From assembly GCA_033675265.1 (NCBI GenBank), contig JAUJYZ010001177.1, positions 1,369,803-1,433,802 of the forward strand: a stretch of 64,000 nucleotides of DNA, in the 5' to 3' direction. The DNA is from Actinostola sp. cb2023 (lineage: Eukaryota > Cnidaria > Anthozoa > Actiniaria > Actinostolidae). The position numbers and the translations under genes are program-made. Below, piece after piece: positions 23,208 through 34,048 of this stretch (within the stretch, counting starts at the first letter, position 1; each line of letters starts with the position of its first letter). Below the pieces are notes generated by a model. It saw nothing but the letters and a program-made list of their open reading frames with translations. It had not been told where the DNA came from and did not search any database.

Positions 23208-23225
23208 TATAACAGGACCTTAACA

Positions 23226-23769
23226 TACAGTCAATGTCATTAAGGTTGTCCACCTCGGAAAAGCACATTTACACATTTACACATTTGCACTTTTACAAAT
23301 CGTGCAACTTGTCGCGCAACATTTTCAGATTGTTGCGTTGCAAGTTGCAAAGCAATGTTTCTCGAATTACCATCGTTCGTGCAACTTGTCGCGCAACAAA
23401 TTAAATTTTCGGTCATTTGTTGCAGGTTGCAAAACTTTGTTGCACGAAGTAGAAAGAGCTTCTACTTTGCGCAACAAAGTTTTGCAACCTGCAACACGAA
23501 AATGTGTTGCACGACAAGTTGCGCGAACGGTGGTAATACGAGAAACATTGCTCTGCAACTTGCAACGCAACAATGTTGCGCGACAAGTTGCACGATTTTC
23601 TTGCCCGTATTACTGCACCTTAAGGCCGCGGCATTTTTATGGCAGTATACTTCTACCGAATCTATTGACTCTGGGTTCCACTTGCGCAAAACGAATATAT
23701 ACGTCAGTGATGTTGTAAATGTGTAAATGTGCTTTTCAGAGGTGGACAACCTTAATGACATTGACTGTA
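23226..23769. mobile_element. TA-flanked MITE (TACAGTCAATGTCATTAAGG ends) with an inner palindrome
   Basis: The ends share TACAGTCAATGTCATTAAGG, then TTGTCCACCTC and AAAGCACATTTACAC in inverted orientation. The terminal pattern CAGTCA-N-TGTC/TTCTC...AAGGTTGTCCA resembles the element just upstream (22957-23207), so the two are probably related mariner-type MITEs. Another palindrome (23297-23598) occupies the middle. Confidence 0.87.
23297..23598. mobile_element. Inner palindrome rich in GCAACTTGTCGCGCAAC
   Basis: Arms starting CGTGCAACTTGTCGCGCAAC pair with GTTGCGCGACAAGTTGCACG. Further pairs are GTTGCAAAGCAATGTTTCTCG with its inverse, and TTGCAGGTTGCAAAACTTTG with its inverse, around AGAAAGAGCTTCTA. 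The word repeats within each arm, making a multi-step palindrome inserted in the mariner-type MITE. Confidence 0.85.
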
Positions 23770-23918
23770 TATAAATATATAAAACAGTTAACAGCTTTGC
23801 ACTTGTAAATTTCAGTTGACTTTCACAAACTCTCTGCATGTTCTAAAGTTTCCCGTGGTACAGTGGTTTATGCGCGCAAAGGATTACAACGCACTGACAG
23901 CTCGCTGATGTAATTGTT

Positions 23919-24070
23919 TAGAGTGGTTTTCATAAACCCGTGAAATACACATTAGTCCAATACGCATTAGTACACCCGGCCCTAATTCCATTGTGTTCTT
24001 TTGTTTTCATTGGACGTTTTAAAATACACACTAATAGTTTATGTTTCATGAGTTTATGAAAACCACTCTA
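23919..24070. mobile_element. Small TA-flanked MITE (GAGTGGTTTTCATAAAC ends)
   Basis: TAGAGTGGTTTTCATAAAC and GTTTATGAAAACCACTCTA are perfect inverted ends. The interior pairs are weaker (TACACATTAGTCCAAT with ATTGGACGTTTTAAAATACAC is partly direct). TA flanks fit mariner-type insertion. Confidence 0.85.
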
Positions 24071-24111
24071 TAATGTTAATTATTGATGCACATTAGAAAG
24101 ACAGAGACTAC

Positions 24112-24614
24112 TACAGTCAACTCTCCGCTAACGGACACTCTCGTAAGCGGACAGCTCTACTTACGGACGCCTTTTCAAATCCCCGTTTTACATCCCAGTC
24201 AAACTCTGTATTTACACATTCCCGTAAGCGGACACTCTCTCGTAAGCGGACGCGGACACTTTTGAAACTGAAAATTGGATTTTTCTTTTGTTTACGCTCT
24301 CTCGTAAGCGGACACCCCATATAATAATTGGCTCTCGGCAATGAAATTTGTCTTGAATTTGCAATAAATCAACAAAAATATGACCAACTGACATTTGACA
24401 TCAATAAATAGTTTCGCTTTATATCTTCAGTTGCTATTTTTGTCTGCCCAATAAAACATAATTAACACCCGCTAATTAACTCTCCCGTAAGCGGACATCC
24501 ACCCTATTTTTCTTTGGTGTCCGCTTACGGGAATAATTCTCGTAAGCGGGCAGCTCTACTAACGGACACTTTTTTCAATTCCCGAGGTGTCCGCTTACGA
24601 GAGAGTTGACTGTA
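24112..24614. mobile_element. pogo/Tigger-like MITE with CGTAAGCGGACA repeats
   Basis: TACAGTCAACTCTC and GAGAGTTGACTGTA are the inverted ends with TA flanks. CGTAAGCGGACA recurs many times in both arms (about 24140, 24226, 24250, 24302, 24486, 24523, 24541, 24590) as sub-terminal repeats. The CAGTCAACTCTC-type end recalls pogo/Tigger elements; this assignment is from memory and not proven. Confidence 0.85.
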
Positions 24615-24790
24615 TTAGTATACTCTCATTCAAATCATATCCTGCCACCAGGAGGTGGAAATATTCAAGAAGGTCTATACTTTGTCTAGACATATGTTTT
24701 TGGCTGTTCTTTTAGTCGTATGTTCTAGTGATGTTCATTTATGATAGTAAGGCGATTAATGTTTGATGGAGACAAATAGGTCTTCATTAT

Positions 24791-25450
24791 AGAGGGTCTG
24801 AATGGAGTGGTTGCTTTATAAACCTTTTATTACCAACCATCATCATCATTGATACTAGCATTATATCGCTATCATCATCATCATTAATTCTATCATTATC
24901 GCTATCATCAACATCATTAATTCTATCATTATTGCTACCATCATTATCATCATCATTATAGAGGATCCGAAAGGAGGGGTTGCTTTTAATTTATAAACCC
25001 TTTATTACCAACCATCATCATTAATACTATCTTCAAAAACTCCTGCATAATTAATGAGCAATTCGTCCAATCAGAAGGACGAAATCCATCACGTGCATGT
25101 ACCTTTATACCCGGTAATGTACTGCTTATTAGTATTCTTTATATAAAGAATTCTAATGAGGATGGCTTTCATTGACCTCCCTGTTCCCTGTACGGGACGA
25201 CATATATGTTGTCCGGAAAGATCGCTCCTTGGTCACATTTTCGGACCGTCGTTCAAATGTGGGATCTTTTTGAGAGTATTAGTAGTATCGGTGCGCATGT
25301 GTGAGGCGTTAGAAGCAACACGATACTGCTATGTTTGTGTTTTCCTTGCTGTTTTTTTTAATGAAATCATCCGAAAATACATCATCATTGTAGGTCTGAA
25401 TGGAGGAGTTGCTTTATAAATCCTTTATTACCGACCATCATCATCATCAT
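24791..25450 (+). repeat. Three dispersed copies of a retroposon-like tail ending in (ATC)n
   Basis: A block of about 55 bases, GGTCTGAATGGAGTGGTTGC then TTTATAAACC and TTTATTACCAACCATCATCA, occurs at about 24791-24845, 24957-25022 and 25383-25450, each followed by CAT/ATC repeats. Same orientation and a shared simple-repeat tail suggest a retroposon 3' end inserted or duplicated three times. Confidence 0.7.
24836..24956. repeat. (ATC)n / (ATT)n interrupted microsatellite
   Basis: Interrupted ATC, ATT and TATC triplets fill this stretch, including repeated CATTAATTCTATCATTATCGC words. It continues the tail of the first retroposon-like copy. Confidence 0.75.
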
Positions 25451-26264
25451 CATTATTGCTGCGAGCCGCCAGGCGAGAGCGAAATGATATTGTGAGTTCC
25501 TGTGTCATGGTACGTTTTGATCAGCGCTTATGTGGATGCAACATCTCGATCGTGGAGATGATTTTGTATCACGGTTTATTTTTCAGCGCTCGTTTATTTT
25601 TCGCTGATTCAAGCCAGGAAAGTGTTCGTTTTCTACAAATCCATGATGTCAAATGCAACTTTATTCATTGCTGGAAGCATTCATCAGGGTCATGAACAAT
25701 TTAGTGACATTTCAAGGGGAAGACCATGTTCTTTTATGAGTTTTCAGCGCTGTTATGGTTGTGTGCTCAGTCACGTCCAGTTCCACAATGAAGTACATAA
25801 GCTTAAGTTACTTCTACAGTGAGTCGATCAGAGTTGACCGAAGGAGACAGCATGTACTTGAATGCTTTTGAAAGACACAGTTAGTATCCCCGATGCTGTC
25901 GCTGACCTATCTACCTGATCGAGCTCGTTGGTCTTCGTCAAACCAATCCGGCCCATGCCATTGCCATTGGCATTGAGGCAACTACTGAATCAAATTATAC
26001 GATCCATCCTGATGTACTTTTATCTTCTACAAGTCTGCTATGAGGCTTCGACATCTTTCCTGATATCTGGCCAGTAACATTGTATATAATATACACCAAA
26101 CACAATTCTCTATTTCATTGAATCCATATTTGTATTAATTTAATACTGCATATCAATAGAGTACAAACTATTACAAGCGTGTAACATAAATAGTGCAAAG
26201 TATTGCATGCTTTTAGTGCTGGTACATGTCTATAGCTGTCTGTCCATGACCAGATTATTATAGC
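25451..26264. other. Stretch without a supported gene
   Basis: Two overlapping plus-strand frames of 66-79 codons (25456-25822) have no recognisable domain, and no splice context was found. The stretch is otherwise AT-rich without repeats. Confidence 0.4.
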
Positions 26265-26460
26265 GGGTGGGAATGATAATTAATAGAGACATGGAATGGA
26301 ACAATGTGACCGGGATGGGAATGAGAATCAATGGAGATGTGGGATGGGAACAATGGGACAAGGGTGGGAATGAGAATCAGTAGATATATGGGAGGGAAAT
26401 AGGTTTCTTGTAAGCTAGAACACATGACACAGTAATAAAGTTATTATTATTATTATTATA
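26265..26460 (+). repeat. ~48-bp minisatellite (2.7 copies) and a retroposon-like tail
   Basis: GGTGGGAATGAGAATCA...ATGGGATGGGAACAATG repeats at about 26265, 26312 and 26362. It is followed by GACACAGTAATAAAGTT and a pure ATT run ending near 26460, a retroposon-type 3' end. Confidence 0.65.
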
Positions 26461-27210
26461 CCACATTTTTATTATTTTATTTTACAACTAATGCACCTTG
26501 CTGAAAATTAAGGGACAACCACATGTATGCATTGACAGCTACATTTCACTTTTATGTGTTACCATGTACTGTACGGCAGTGCACAACTCGCAGCACTTCA
26601 CTTTCTACCAGAAACGACTAGTATTATCATTATCGCTACCATATCATCATCACCATCATTCACATCATCAATACAGCTGTCACAACAATTACCGTTTCAT
26701 TTTCTGTTTTTTTTTGCACCAGATATATATTATGATTTGTGGTTATTGTTGCTCTTCTTTTAGTCATTGTTTTTCTTATTCTCATCATTTGCCTTCTTTT
26801 CTTTCGTAGACTCTCTTTTTTCTCCTCCACTAATTCCCTCCTCATCAGTACCTCAAGCAGGATACAAATCCAATACGATGACAGAAGTGTCTACAGCAAT
26901 CCATTGATTCAGTCAACATCAGATCGACTTGATTACATTTTGTGGCGTTTTTAGGTTCCCGACGTCAGTGAAGTTTGTGTAGACCAAACAGTCCGTGGAA
27001 AGTGTTTCAGTTGATTGGAACTAAATGGTTGTTATTCCTAGTCTAGATTAGTCTGTATATTCGTTTATTGCATTTATTCCTTCTTGAAAGCTAAAAAGCA
27101 CTTTACGTTCCCTTTCTAAATTAATAATGTGATGAATTTTTAAAATATATTCCCTTACAATTTCTTTTTTCCATTTTTTTATTTTCCTTTATTTATTAAA
27201 TTTTATATTC

Positions 27211-27505
27211 CTTCCTTCTTTAGTTCCTTCCTTCCTTCATGCCTCCCTTAGTTCCTTCCTTCCTAGCTTTCTTCCTCAGTTCCTTGTCTCCTTCCTTCCT
27301 CAGTCCCTTCCTTCCTTCCTTCCTTCCTTCCTTCCTATTTTCCTTCCTATTTTCCTTCCTTCCTTCCTTCCTTCCTTCCTTCCTTCCTTCCTTCCTTCCT
27401 TCCTTCCTTCCTTCCTTCCTTCCTTCCTTCCTCCCTCCCTCCTTCCTTCCTTCCTTCCCTCCTTCCTTCCTTCCTTCCTTCCTTCCTTCCTTCCTTCCTT
27501 CCTAT
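27211..27505. repeat. (TTCC)n microsatellite
   Basis: The tetramer TTCC is nearly pure from about 27305 to 27503, with interrupted copies from 27211. Occasional TATTTTCC and CCCT changes break it. On the opposite strand it reads as a polypurine GGAA tract. The serine/phenylalanine/proline and lysine/arginine/glutamate frames over it are artefacts. Confidence 0.97.
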
Positions 27506-28066
27506 AAGCTTGCTTCCTCAGTTCCTTCGCTCCTAAGCACAAAATACGTCATTCTCTTCAACTCTGAAGGACTATATAACGTCCAAAACGACAGTAAAAT
27601 AAGTCAGTTTTCGTTTAATACTTTTTTTCATTAATCGTCTAAAACTTAGTGGGTGATGATAACTCGTTGACATGGCAACCATACTATCGCCACAAAACAT
27701 CACCTTTAATATACTTCTTAAATCCAGTCATATGTATTTAGTGACACATTGAATCAAACAGGCCATTGGTAAATACTTTGTATTGCTTATTATTGTCAAG
27801 ACTGCGATATGAACGACTAAAACTAGTCGACCTTCCTTTGTATCAATATGTTAATGTACCCTTAGGGGACCCCTTGGGTTTAACTTTTGTACTTTCTCCA
27901 ATATTTTACAAGATAAGATCAGTAATGTGTCATTTTATTTGTAATGTTAGATATATTTACAAAGTAATAAACTCTCAGTCTCACACCATGTGCTAAGAGC
28001 GAATGAGCAAAAACACTGGATTAATAACTTGGTTAAAATTTAATATGTTTTTAAGATACTGCTCTT

Positions 28067-28271
28067 TACAGTGTGGACACTCGAACCGTGAACACTTCAA
28101 GTTTTTTCTGAACTTTTTTTTCCTAACTTTCTATTGCCTCACAGCCTCGCAAATGCAGCATTTTCGACTTAGTGATCAAAAAAAATCATTTTTCTGATCA
28201 AAATCGATAATTTATATATATCATAGTGTTGAAAAAACCTAAGTGTTCACGGTTCGAGTGTCCATACTGTA
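28067..28271. mobile_element. TA-flanked MITE (TACAGTRTGGACACTCGAAC ends)
   Basis: TACAGT(G/A)TGGACACTCGAAC followed by CGTGAACACTT occurs inverted at both ends, about 30 bases per arm. The centre holds T-rich and ATATAT sequence. TA flanks suggest a mariner-type MITE. Confidence 0.88.
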
Positions 28272-28321
28272 ATACTAAAGTTTATAAAGGCTTACTTTAA
28301 GTCTTTTTTTTTGTAAATCAG

Positions 28322-28620
28322 TAATTTTCGAATTTCAAACCTCATACGACAAAAATATGATTATCATAGTTGGAAAGAGCTCGTTGAAATTAGTGAAGTT
28401 TGAAAAAGATCGCTTCACAAATTGCGAAAAACCTTTGGAAATTTACGCTGGTAGGCAAGGTTTTCATACAAAATTTCGAATTTTCAAAATTCATATCTTC
28501 GCAATTTGTGAAGCGATCTTTTCCAAACTTCCCATTTTTACTCATTTCAACGAGCTCTTTCCAGCTATGATAATCATTTTTTTGTCCTATGTCTCCTATA
28601 AGCTTAAGTTTCGAAATTAA
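28322..28620. mobile_element. MITE-like inverted repeat with ~120-bp arms
   Basis: Arms share TTTCGAA, ATGATTATCATAG, TGGAAAGAGCTCGTTGAAAT, AAGTTTGAAAA and GATCGCTTCACAAATTGCGA in inverted order, around a TTTGGAAATTTACGCTGGTA centre. The inner arms are nearly identical and the outer ones diverged. Confidence 0.85.
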
Positions 28621-28670
28621 GTGATAAACCCTCATTCAGTTTCAAAACTTACAGTACTTAATTGAAGTCG

Positions 28671-28737
28671 AAAGTGTCACTGTAAGCTATTGTAGATCAC
28701 TGAGACACGTTAATAAAGTTTATTATTATTATTATGT
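28671..28737 (+). repeat. Retroposon-like 3' tail with (ATT)n
   Basis: GTGTCACTGTAAGCTATTGT...GACACGTTAATAAAGTTT precedes a short pure ATT run, the same tail type as at 26401 and 45562. Confidence 0.55.
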
Positions 28738-28988
28738 TCAAATGCGGATGTGTCATTGTTAAAAGGTAGTTGTATCACCAAGGCTACGAACTTTCTCTGG
28801 ACGACAGCGTTCACATTATGGATGTTCACATTTAAAACTACATGGTGTTCAGTTATTTTGGGCTAAACAGTAAAATATTAAATGAAAAGAAGAGTTTAAT
28901 TATTACGAATTTATCTTTTCATTTCCCCCAAGAAATTATAATTAAAATAAAGGAGTATAATGTAGCTGATGTGTGCCGGTAAAGCCGC

Positions 28989-29112
28989 ATCTACACGAAC
29001 AAGTTTTCCTTGTGACAAGGAAAAATGGAAAAATTGGCGATGTTTTTGTCGCCTACACGAGCAAGTCTTCCTTGTCAAGGAAAACTTGTCAAGGAAGTTT
29101 GCTCGTGTAGAT
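28989..29112. mobile_element. Short inverted repeat (ATCTACACGARCAA ends)
   Basis: ATCTACACGAACAAGTTTTCC and its inverse GGAAGTTTGCTCGTGTAGAT close the unit. Internal TCCTTGTCAAGGA words and an extra CCTACACGAGCAAGTCTTCC near 29071 repeat the end motif. Probably a MITE. Confidence 0.75.
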
Positions 29113-29908
29113 TCGACTTAAGGCACTCATTTGAATTCCTCTGGGGTTTTATCTTTTCACTTTGCTTAGATGAAGTATAAAAATTCGAGAAACAAATTCA
29201 ACACGAAACCATTTTTATTAATTGTGAATTCTGATTGAAAGGGATTTTTTATTGACCTTTGCAGCTTCAAACTCTTACTTTACTCAGTCCAACAACATTT
29301 ATCAATATATAATGGCAAGTCAATTTAGCTTTGAATAATTCAACACATTCACCTTTTAAAATCAACAAGTTGACAAGGGCATAAAAGAACTGAGAACTGC
29401 TGAAGTTGTTTGAATAAGTAAGTATAAAATATTTCTTTATTTGGTCTTTTTTGTTTATCGCTAATAAGTTCGGCTCGCGCTAATGGCGGGAAAATTGCCT
29501 GCTGTCGTCCGCGCGCGCCGCGTCTGCTGTACGTGCTGCTTAATGACACGTTTTGTTTGCTTGTAGTGAATGACGCAGGAATTCACATGAATGCCATTCC
29601 ATTCTATTTCCTATTGTATTCGACTTCCTCATTTTGTTCTTTTATGCTTGTTTGGCAGCGTATAAATATATTTGTTTTCACTAAACGCACGTATTATTAT
29701 CGTCATTAAAATTCAGATAATGAGAGAGAAAATTCCATTTCCAGAGTTGTTTTCTTTTTTCTTTTTGTCCATAAATTTAACTAATTTTACAGTGTGACTA
29801 CAACCAAGGCCACCAAAACAAATTTTCATACAAATTATCCAATCACAATTAAGTATTTAAACAATAGACTATGCACAAGTTTTCGCTTTAAAAGCATATA
29901 TTTTACTT

Positions 29909-30156
29909 TACAGTCATTTGCAAAAATTCTGGCCGCCACGATATATCAATATATCGGGTGCATCACTAATACTATTAAATGAAGCAAAATTTACAAACAA
30001 CAAACGTAAGACTAAAATAAACATTATACTAAATATTTCTACCAACTTTGCTAGCGTTAACCCGCTTTAAGGGGAATTTTCGATTATTTAATTACCCACT
30101 AATGCATCCGATATATTGATATTTCGTAGCGGCCAGAATTTTTGCAAATGACTGTG
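29909..30156. mobile_element. TA-flanked MITE (CAGTCATTTGCAAAAATTCT ends)
   Basis: CAGTCATTTGCAAAAATTCT followed by GGCCGC is inverted at both ends; ATATCAATATATCGGGTGCA pairs with TGCATCCGATATATTGATAT next to them. About 140 AT-rich bases lie between. It belongs to the CAGTCA-type group also seen at 22957 and 23226. Confidence 0.87.
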
Positions 30157-31073
30157 TATGTATGTATATGATCAAGAGTGAACAAGAAACAGCTTAAATT
30201 TTACATTTTTTGTGTGCTTGCGCTTATGCTTGCCGATATCCCGTTTCACACCGCGAAACAAGCCTCTTATGCTTGTGTGGGCGTCGGTCCGTTTTCACAC
30301 CACACTAGCTTCTTATATTAGCGTCGTAGTGAAGCCAAGCTTAACAGAAAATTTTAGGGAATTTTTTGGAGGTTTTACATACGTATTGTTTTGAAAATGT
30401 CTATGCGCTTCGATACACTGGCCCGCGCATTGCCTTCCCTTCTGAGCGACGCCATGTATCAACAACTCCAGAGACAGACTGTCCCTTCCGAGATGATTTT
30501 CACTAGCAAGCATAAGGACTTGTGTCATGTGGAAACGAGTCCGACGCAAGCAAAAGCGCGAGCACAAGAAATCGCACAGCCCGTTTTCAGTGAAATAACG
30601 CTTGATCTTGAAAGTCCTAAAATGCTGACTTCCTCGACGCATGCGCCGCAATTCCTTAGGGAACTCTGGAGAGAACCTAGTGTACTTGGATTGCATTTTA
30701 TTTCTCTTTATCCCTTTTTCCTCTATTTTACCTTCTTTCATTTATTCATAAATTTTCTATTTTTTTGGTTGCGGATGTGGTTGGAGTCACGTTTTACTTT
30801 TAGTTTTTTTGAAACTATTTATATGATCACGACGACAAACAACAACAATACTTTGTTGTCAGGACTCTTTCAAATACCGCACCTGTTACGAAATTGGTGC
30901 ATTGTGTATATCAAGAAACAAGGCAAGGCATATGAGCGAGTTCTATTGATAGATATGCGTTGGAGGCAGCAGCGGAAAGACAGAAAGTCTTGAAAATTAA
31001 TTTGGAAGAACAACTGAGATTCAGTGAAAACTCCTACGATACAATAAATAAAGTTCATCCTGAAGAATTAAGA
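30157..31073. other. Unclassified stretch with GCTTATGCTTG words
   Basis: GCTTGCGCTTATGCTTGCCG, CTCTTATGCTTGTG and related words (30220-30310, and inverted near 30540-30570) resemble sub-terminal repeats of a DNA transposon, but ends were not found. Overlapping frames of 200 codons (plus) and 142 codons (minus) at 30313-30993 show no recognisable domain, and the downstream half of the plus frame is low complexity. I do not call a gene. Confidence 0.35.
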
Positions 31074-31614
31074 TACCGTAAATCTTCTATTAAGCGCCCG
31101 GGGCGCTTATTAAATTTCGGAGGTCTTAGGGTGGCGCTTATTAGAAGAGGGACGCTTAATAGAGAGGGACGCTTATTTAATTTCCTAAACCAAACACTCA
31201 GATTCTCCGCGTACCGTATTTCGTAAACTTTATTATCAACTTAGTACGGAGAAACGAAGCCAATATGAAATGTAACACAATGGCATGTCAGATAATCGCT
31301 GAAATTAAGGTATGACTCAAACAAAAGTTAATGTACCGTACGTACATCGTTAAGACAAGAAAGCAGTATTTCAGAAACGATATTTCAGATCTCAATGTCA
31401 ACTTCCTCGCTTATTAGAGAGGGATACTTATTAGAGAGGGGTGCTTATTAGAGGGGGACGCTTATTAGAGGGGGACGCTTATTAGAGGGGGGCGCTTATT
31501 AGAGGGGGGCGCTTATTAGAGAGGGGCGCTTAGTACAAAACGGCTCCAAAGGGGGGCGCTTAATAGAGGGGAGGCGCTTATTTGAGGGGGGCGCTTAATA
31601 GAAGATTTACGGTA
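31074..31614. mobile_element. TA-flanked MITE with internal GGGGCGCTTATTAGAG repeats
   Basis: TACCGTAAATCTTCTATTAA followed by GCGCCC is a perfect inverted end at both sides, with TA flanks. The right half (about 31405-31605) is a tandem array of about ten 18-bp units of type GGGGGGCGCTTATTAGAG; the left half holds a few scattered copies. The inner part (31220-31400) is unique sequence. It is non-coding. Confidence 0.9.
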
Positions 31615-32368
31615 AAACAAAACGCTCTATTAGCGTGAACTCGGGCTTCTTTATGAAGCTATATAGTTTGATAGGTTAAACGAACCTTGCAAATGTGAAA
31701 CCTAAAAACATATTTCTAGACGGAAGTAGTTTTAGCCCTCAATATTACTGCACAATTTACTGTAAAACAGAATTTCCACTCAGAATGGGTGTAAACGGTT
31801 AAGTTAATCGATGATTGATCAACGAGTACCGAAAACTAAAAAGCCACAGATTTTAGCCAAAGCCGGAATTACGCGCAAACATTTCCAAATTAGCCTTATA
31901 CCCACAAAACAATAATACCCCAAGCTTTGACTTGATGTACTTTCCTGCAAATGACTCTGATTGGGACTCTACATTTATTGAGTCGGTAACGGTTGGTAGA
32001 CATCATACACCAACTATATGGTTCTACGCTTCCCTGAGGACAGACTGATTAGCATCACAATGGAACTTCGCCGAATAGACTATCCCAAATACACGTTAAT
32101 ATTATATGTGTGTCTAGATAGATCAACGGTCTAATAGAGGATATCCAAAGGTATAGGCTTAGGGGCCGAATATCTCTCCCTCACTGGCCTTTTGGTTAGG
32201 GCTTAGTTTTATATAGCACCGGGATAGCGCGGGGGAAACCAAAATCTTAACCTCTTACGTAAGTCGATTCGATGTCTATGTCTCGGGAGAATCGTCCGAT
32301 TTTGTAGCATTTTTTTTTTTTTTTTTAAATGTGCGGGGTGGGGGAGGAGGGGGGGTGGAGGGGGGACC
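31615..32368. other. Stretch without a supported gene
   Basis: AT-rich sequence without domain-bearing frames. A T tract at about 32310-32326 is followed by a G-rich run to about 32365. Confidence 0.45.
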
Positions 32369-32639
32369 GAGCGAGCACAGGTAGCCCAAGCTTACCATTT
32401 GAAGCTTTATATAGAGATTATGCAGTGTAAATTTACTAGGGTAAAGTTCAAACAGCTATAACTCGCTTAGTTTTAATCGTAGCGACACCAGATTTTCCCC
32501 AAAGTTAAATAAACTCACAAAGAACAAATACAGACAATTTAAAAAACGATTTATCGTATTTTCGATTTTTAATATATTTACACTTCATAATCTCTATATA
32601 AAGCTTCAAATGGTGAGCTTGGGCTACCTGTGGAGCGAG
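32369..32639. mobile_element. MITE with CACAGGTAGCCCAAGC ends and 7-bp target duplication
   Basis: The element proper is 32376-32632. CACAGGTAGCCCAAGCT then ACCATTTGAAGC, TTTATATAGAGATTAT is inverted at both ends (about 46 bases per arm). GAGCGAG (32369-32375 and 32633-32639) flanks it directly and reads as a target-site duplication. This identifies CACAGGNANCCCA as a terminal sequence of a DNA-transposon family, relevant to the array at 33223-34048. Superfamily is unproven; 7-8-bp duplications fit hAT-like elements. Confidence 0.88.
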
Positions 32640-33222
32640 CAGACGAGTTGACAGTGATTTAGAGGTCTGTGTTCGAGCCTCGATGGTGGCGATTTTTTTC
32701 CCATTTGTTCTCTCTATTTGTTCCTACTTTCCTTTTTGTTTCTTTTCTTTGTTTTTTTTTCTTGAGGTCGAATCCACCTTCATACAATTCCTAAACCAAG
32801 ATTCCTAACAGAGTATGATATGTGAATTTTTTTAAAGGAAAACTAAAAAAAGTCTTGGAGATACTCAAAGTTAAATGAAGTATACCAAATGTTATTCTAA
32901 TTAAGCTCACATTTTGAACAAACAACGATTTTTGTACTTTTTTTAATACTTTTTATGGTTTCCTTGGGGGGTGGGGTGGGGTTTCTTTTGGTGTGGGATG
33001 GGGACATTGCTGCAAAAGTAAGTTTTCGCAGCTCCTCAGAAACTCATTTGCGACCGTAACCATAGCAATAGAATACGTTCACTATTGGTTACCAACCCTT
33101 CCCCCACGCCCAAGGGAAATTAAACCTCTAGAAATGTCCAGCAAAAACAACTTAAGCTTGAGTTTAGTCACAAACTTTATACTTGAATTGAAAACTAAAT
33201 ATACTAAGAAAGTCCAACTTAC
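32640..33222. other. Stretch with a possible tRNA-like B-box remnant; no gene
   Basis: GGTCTGTGTTCGAGCCTCG near 32666 resembles an RNA polymerase III B box, and T/C-rich sequence follows, so a degraded tRNA-derived SINE interrupted by the MITE is possible but weak. A 106-codon plus frame at 32993-33313 runs into the CACAGG array and is not supported. Confidence 0.3.
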
Positions 33223-34048
33223 CACAGGCAGCCCAACCATTGCTTGTGAGGCTACTTATAATGAATACAAATATATTTGCGTCTTTTTTGGTGGGCTTCC
33301 CGGCTGTGCTTAGTAACGTATTATGTTGGGATCCCTGCGTGCGTCCACAGGCAGCCCAACCATTGTTTCTGAGGCTAATATTTGCATGCGCGCGTCTTTT
33401 TTGATGGGTTTCCTGTGGTTTAGAACGCGCGCGCGCGATACGTATTATTTGCTGCGGGCGCGTCCCGCAGGACGCAGGAAGCCCAACATTATACATTTCT
33501 ATGCACAGGGAACCCAATATAATACGTATCGCGCGCGCGCTCTACCACAGGAAACCCATCAAAAAAAGACGCGCGCATGCAAATTGGTTAATTTTTAATA
33601 ATTATAAATAGCCTCAGAAACAATGGTTGGGCTGCCTGTGACCGTGGGCGCGTCTTGCGAGACGCACCACAGGCAGCCCAACCATATACACATGCACTGC
33701 AGGACGCGCGGGATGCACACAGGAAGCCCAACATATAAGTTACTCAACACAGGGAACCCAAATAATACGTATCGCGCGCGCGCGTTCTAAACCACAGGAA
33801 ACCCATCAAAAAGACGCGCGCATGCAAATATTAGCCTCAGAAACAATGGTTGGGCTGCCTGTGCCACGGTGTGATATACTGCATTTTTGCGGACGCGTTG
33901 CACAGGGAGCCCAACATTATATATTTTTATGCACAGGGAACCCAACACCACGTATTCCGAGCGTGCTCTACCACAGGAAACCCATCAAAAAGACGCAAAT
34001 ATATTTTTATTTATTATTAATTTTAGTAGTTGGGCTGCCTAGCTGTGA
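33223..34048. repeat. Ordered array of ~17 CACAGG-NAN-CCCA motifs in composite modules
   Basis: Plus-strand motifs start at about 33223, 33346, 33474, 33503, 33546, 33667, 33717, 33748, 33793, 33901, 33932 and 33972. Minus-strand motifs lie at about 33285, 33402, 33626, 33847 and 34029. A module with fixed order repeats three times: AGGAAGCCCAAC, then ACAGGGAACCCAA after about 30 bases, then CCACAGGAAACCCATCAAAA after about 40-45 bases, then an inverted GGTTGGGCTGCCTGTG after AGCCTCAGAAACAAT. An inverted partial module occupies 33285-33418. GCGCGC runs, a TACGTAT word and GACGCGCGCATGCAAAT sit at fixed places between motifs. Confidence 0.85.

Noticed and set aside
23302..23839. Frames of 120-138 codons
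   Set aside because: They lie in the inner GCAACTTGTCGCGCAAC palindrome of a MITE.
27239..27634. Serine/phenylalanine/proline-rich and KEGR-rich frames
   Set aside because: Pure translation of the TTCC microsatellite.
30313..30993. 200-codon plus and 142-codon minus frames
   Set aside because: They overlap each other, have no recognised domain, and part lies in transposon-like GCTTATGCTTG sequence.
33223..34048. CACAGG motif array considered as a CRISPR-like or prokaryotic operator array
   Set aside because: The organism is clearly eukaryotic, motifs occur in both orientations, and the same motif is a MITE terminus at 32376.
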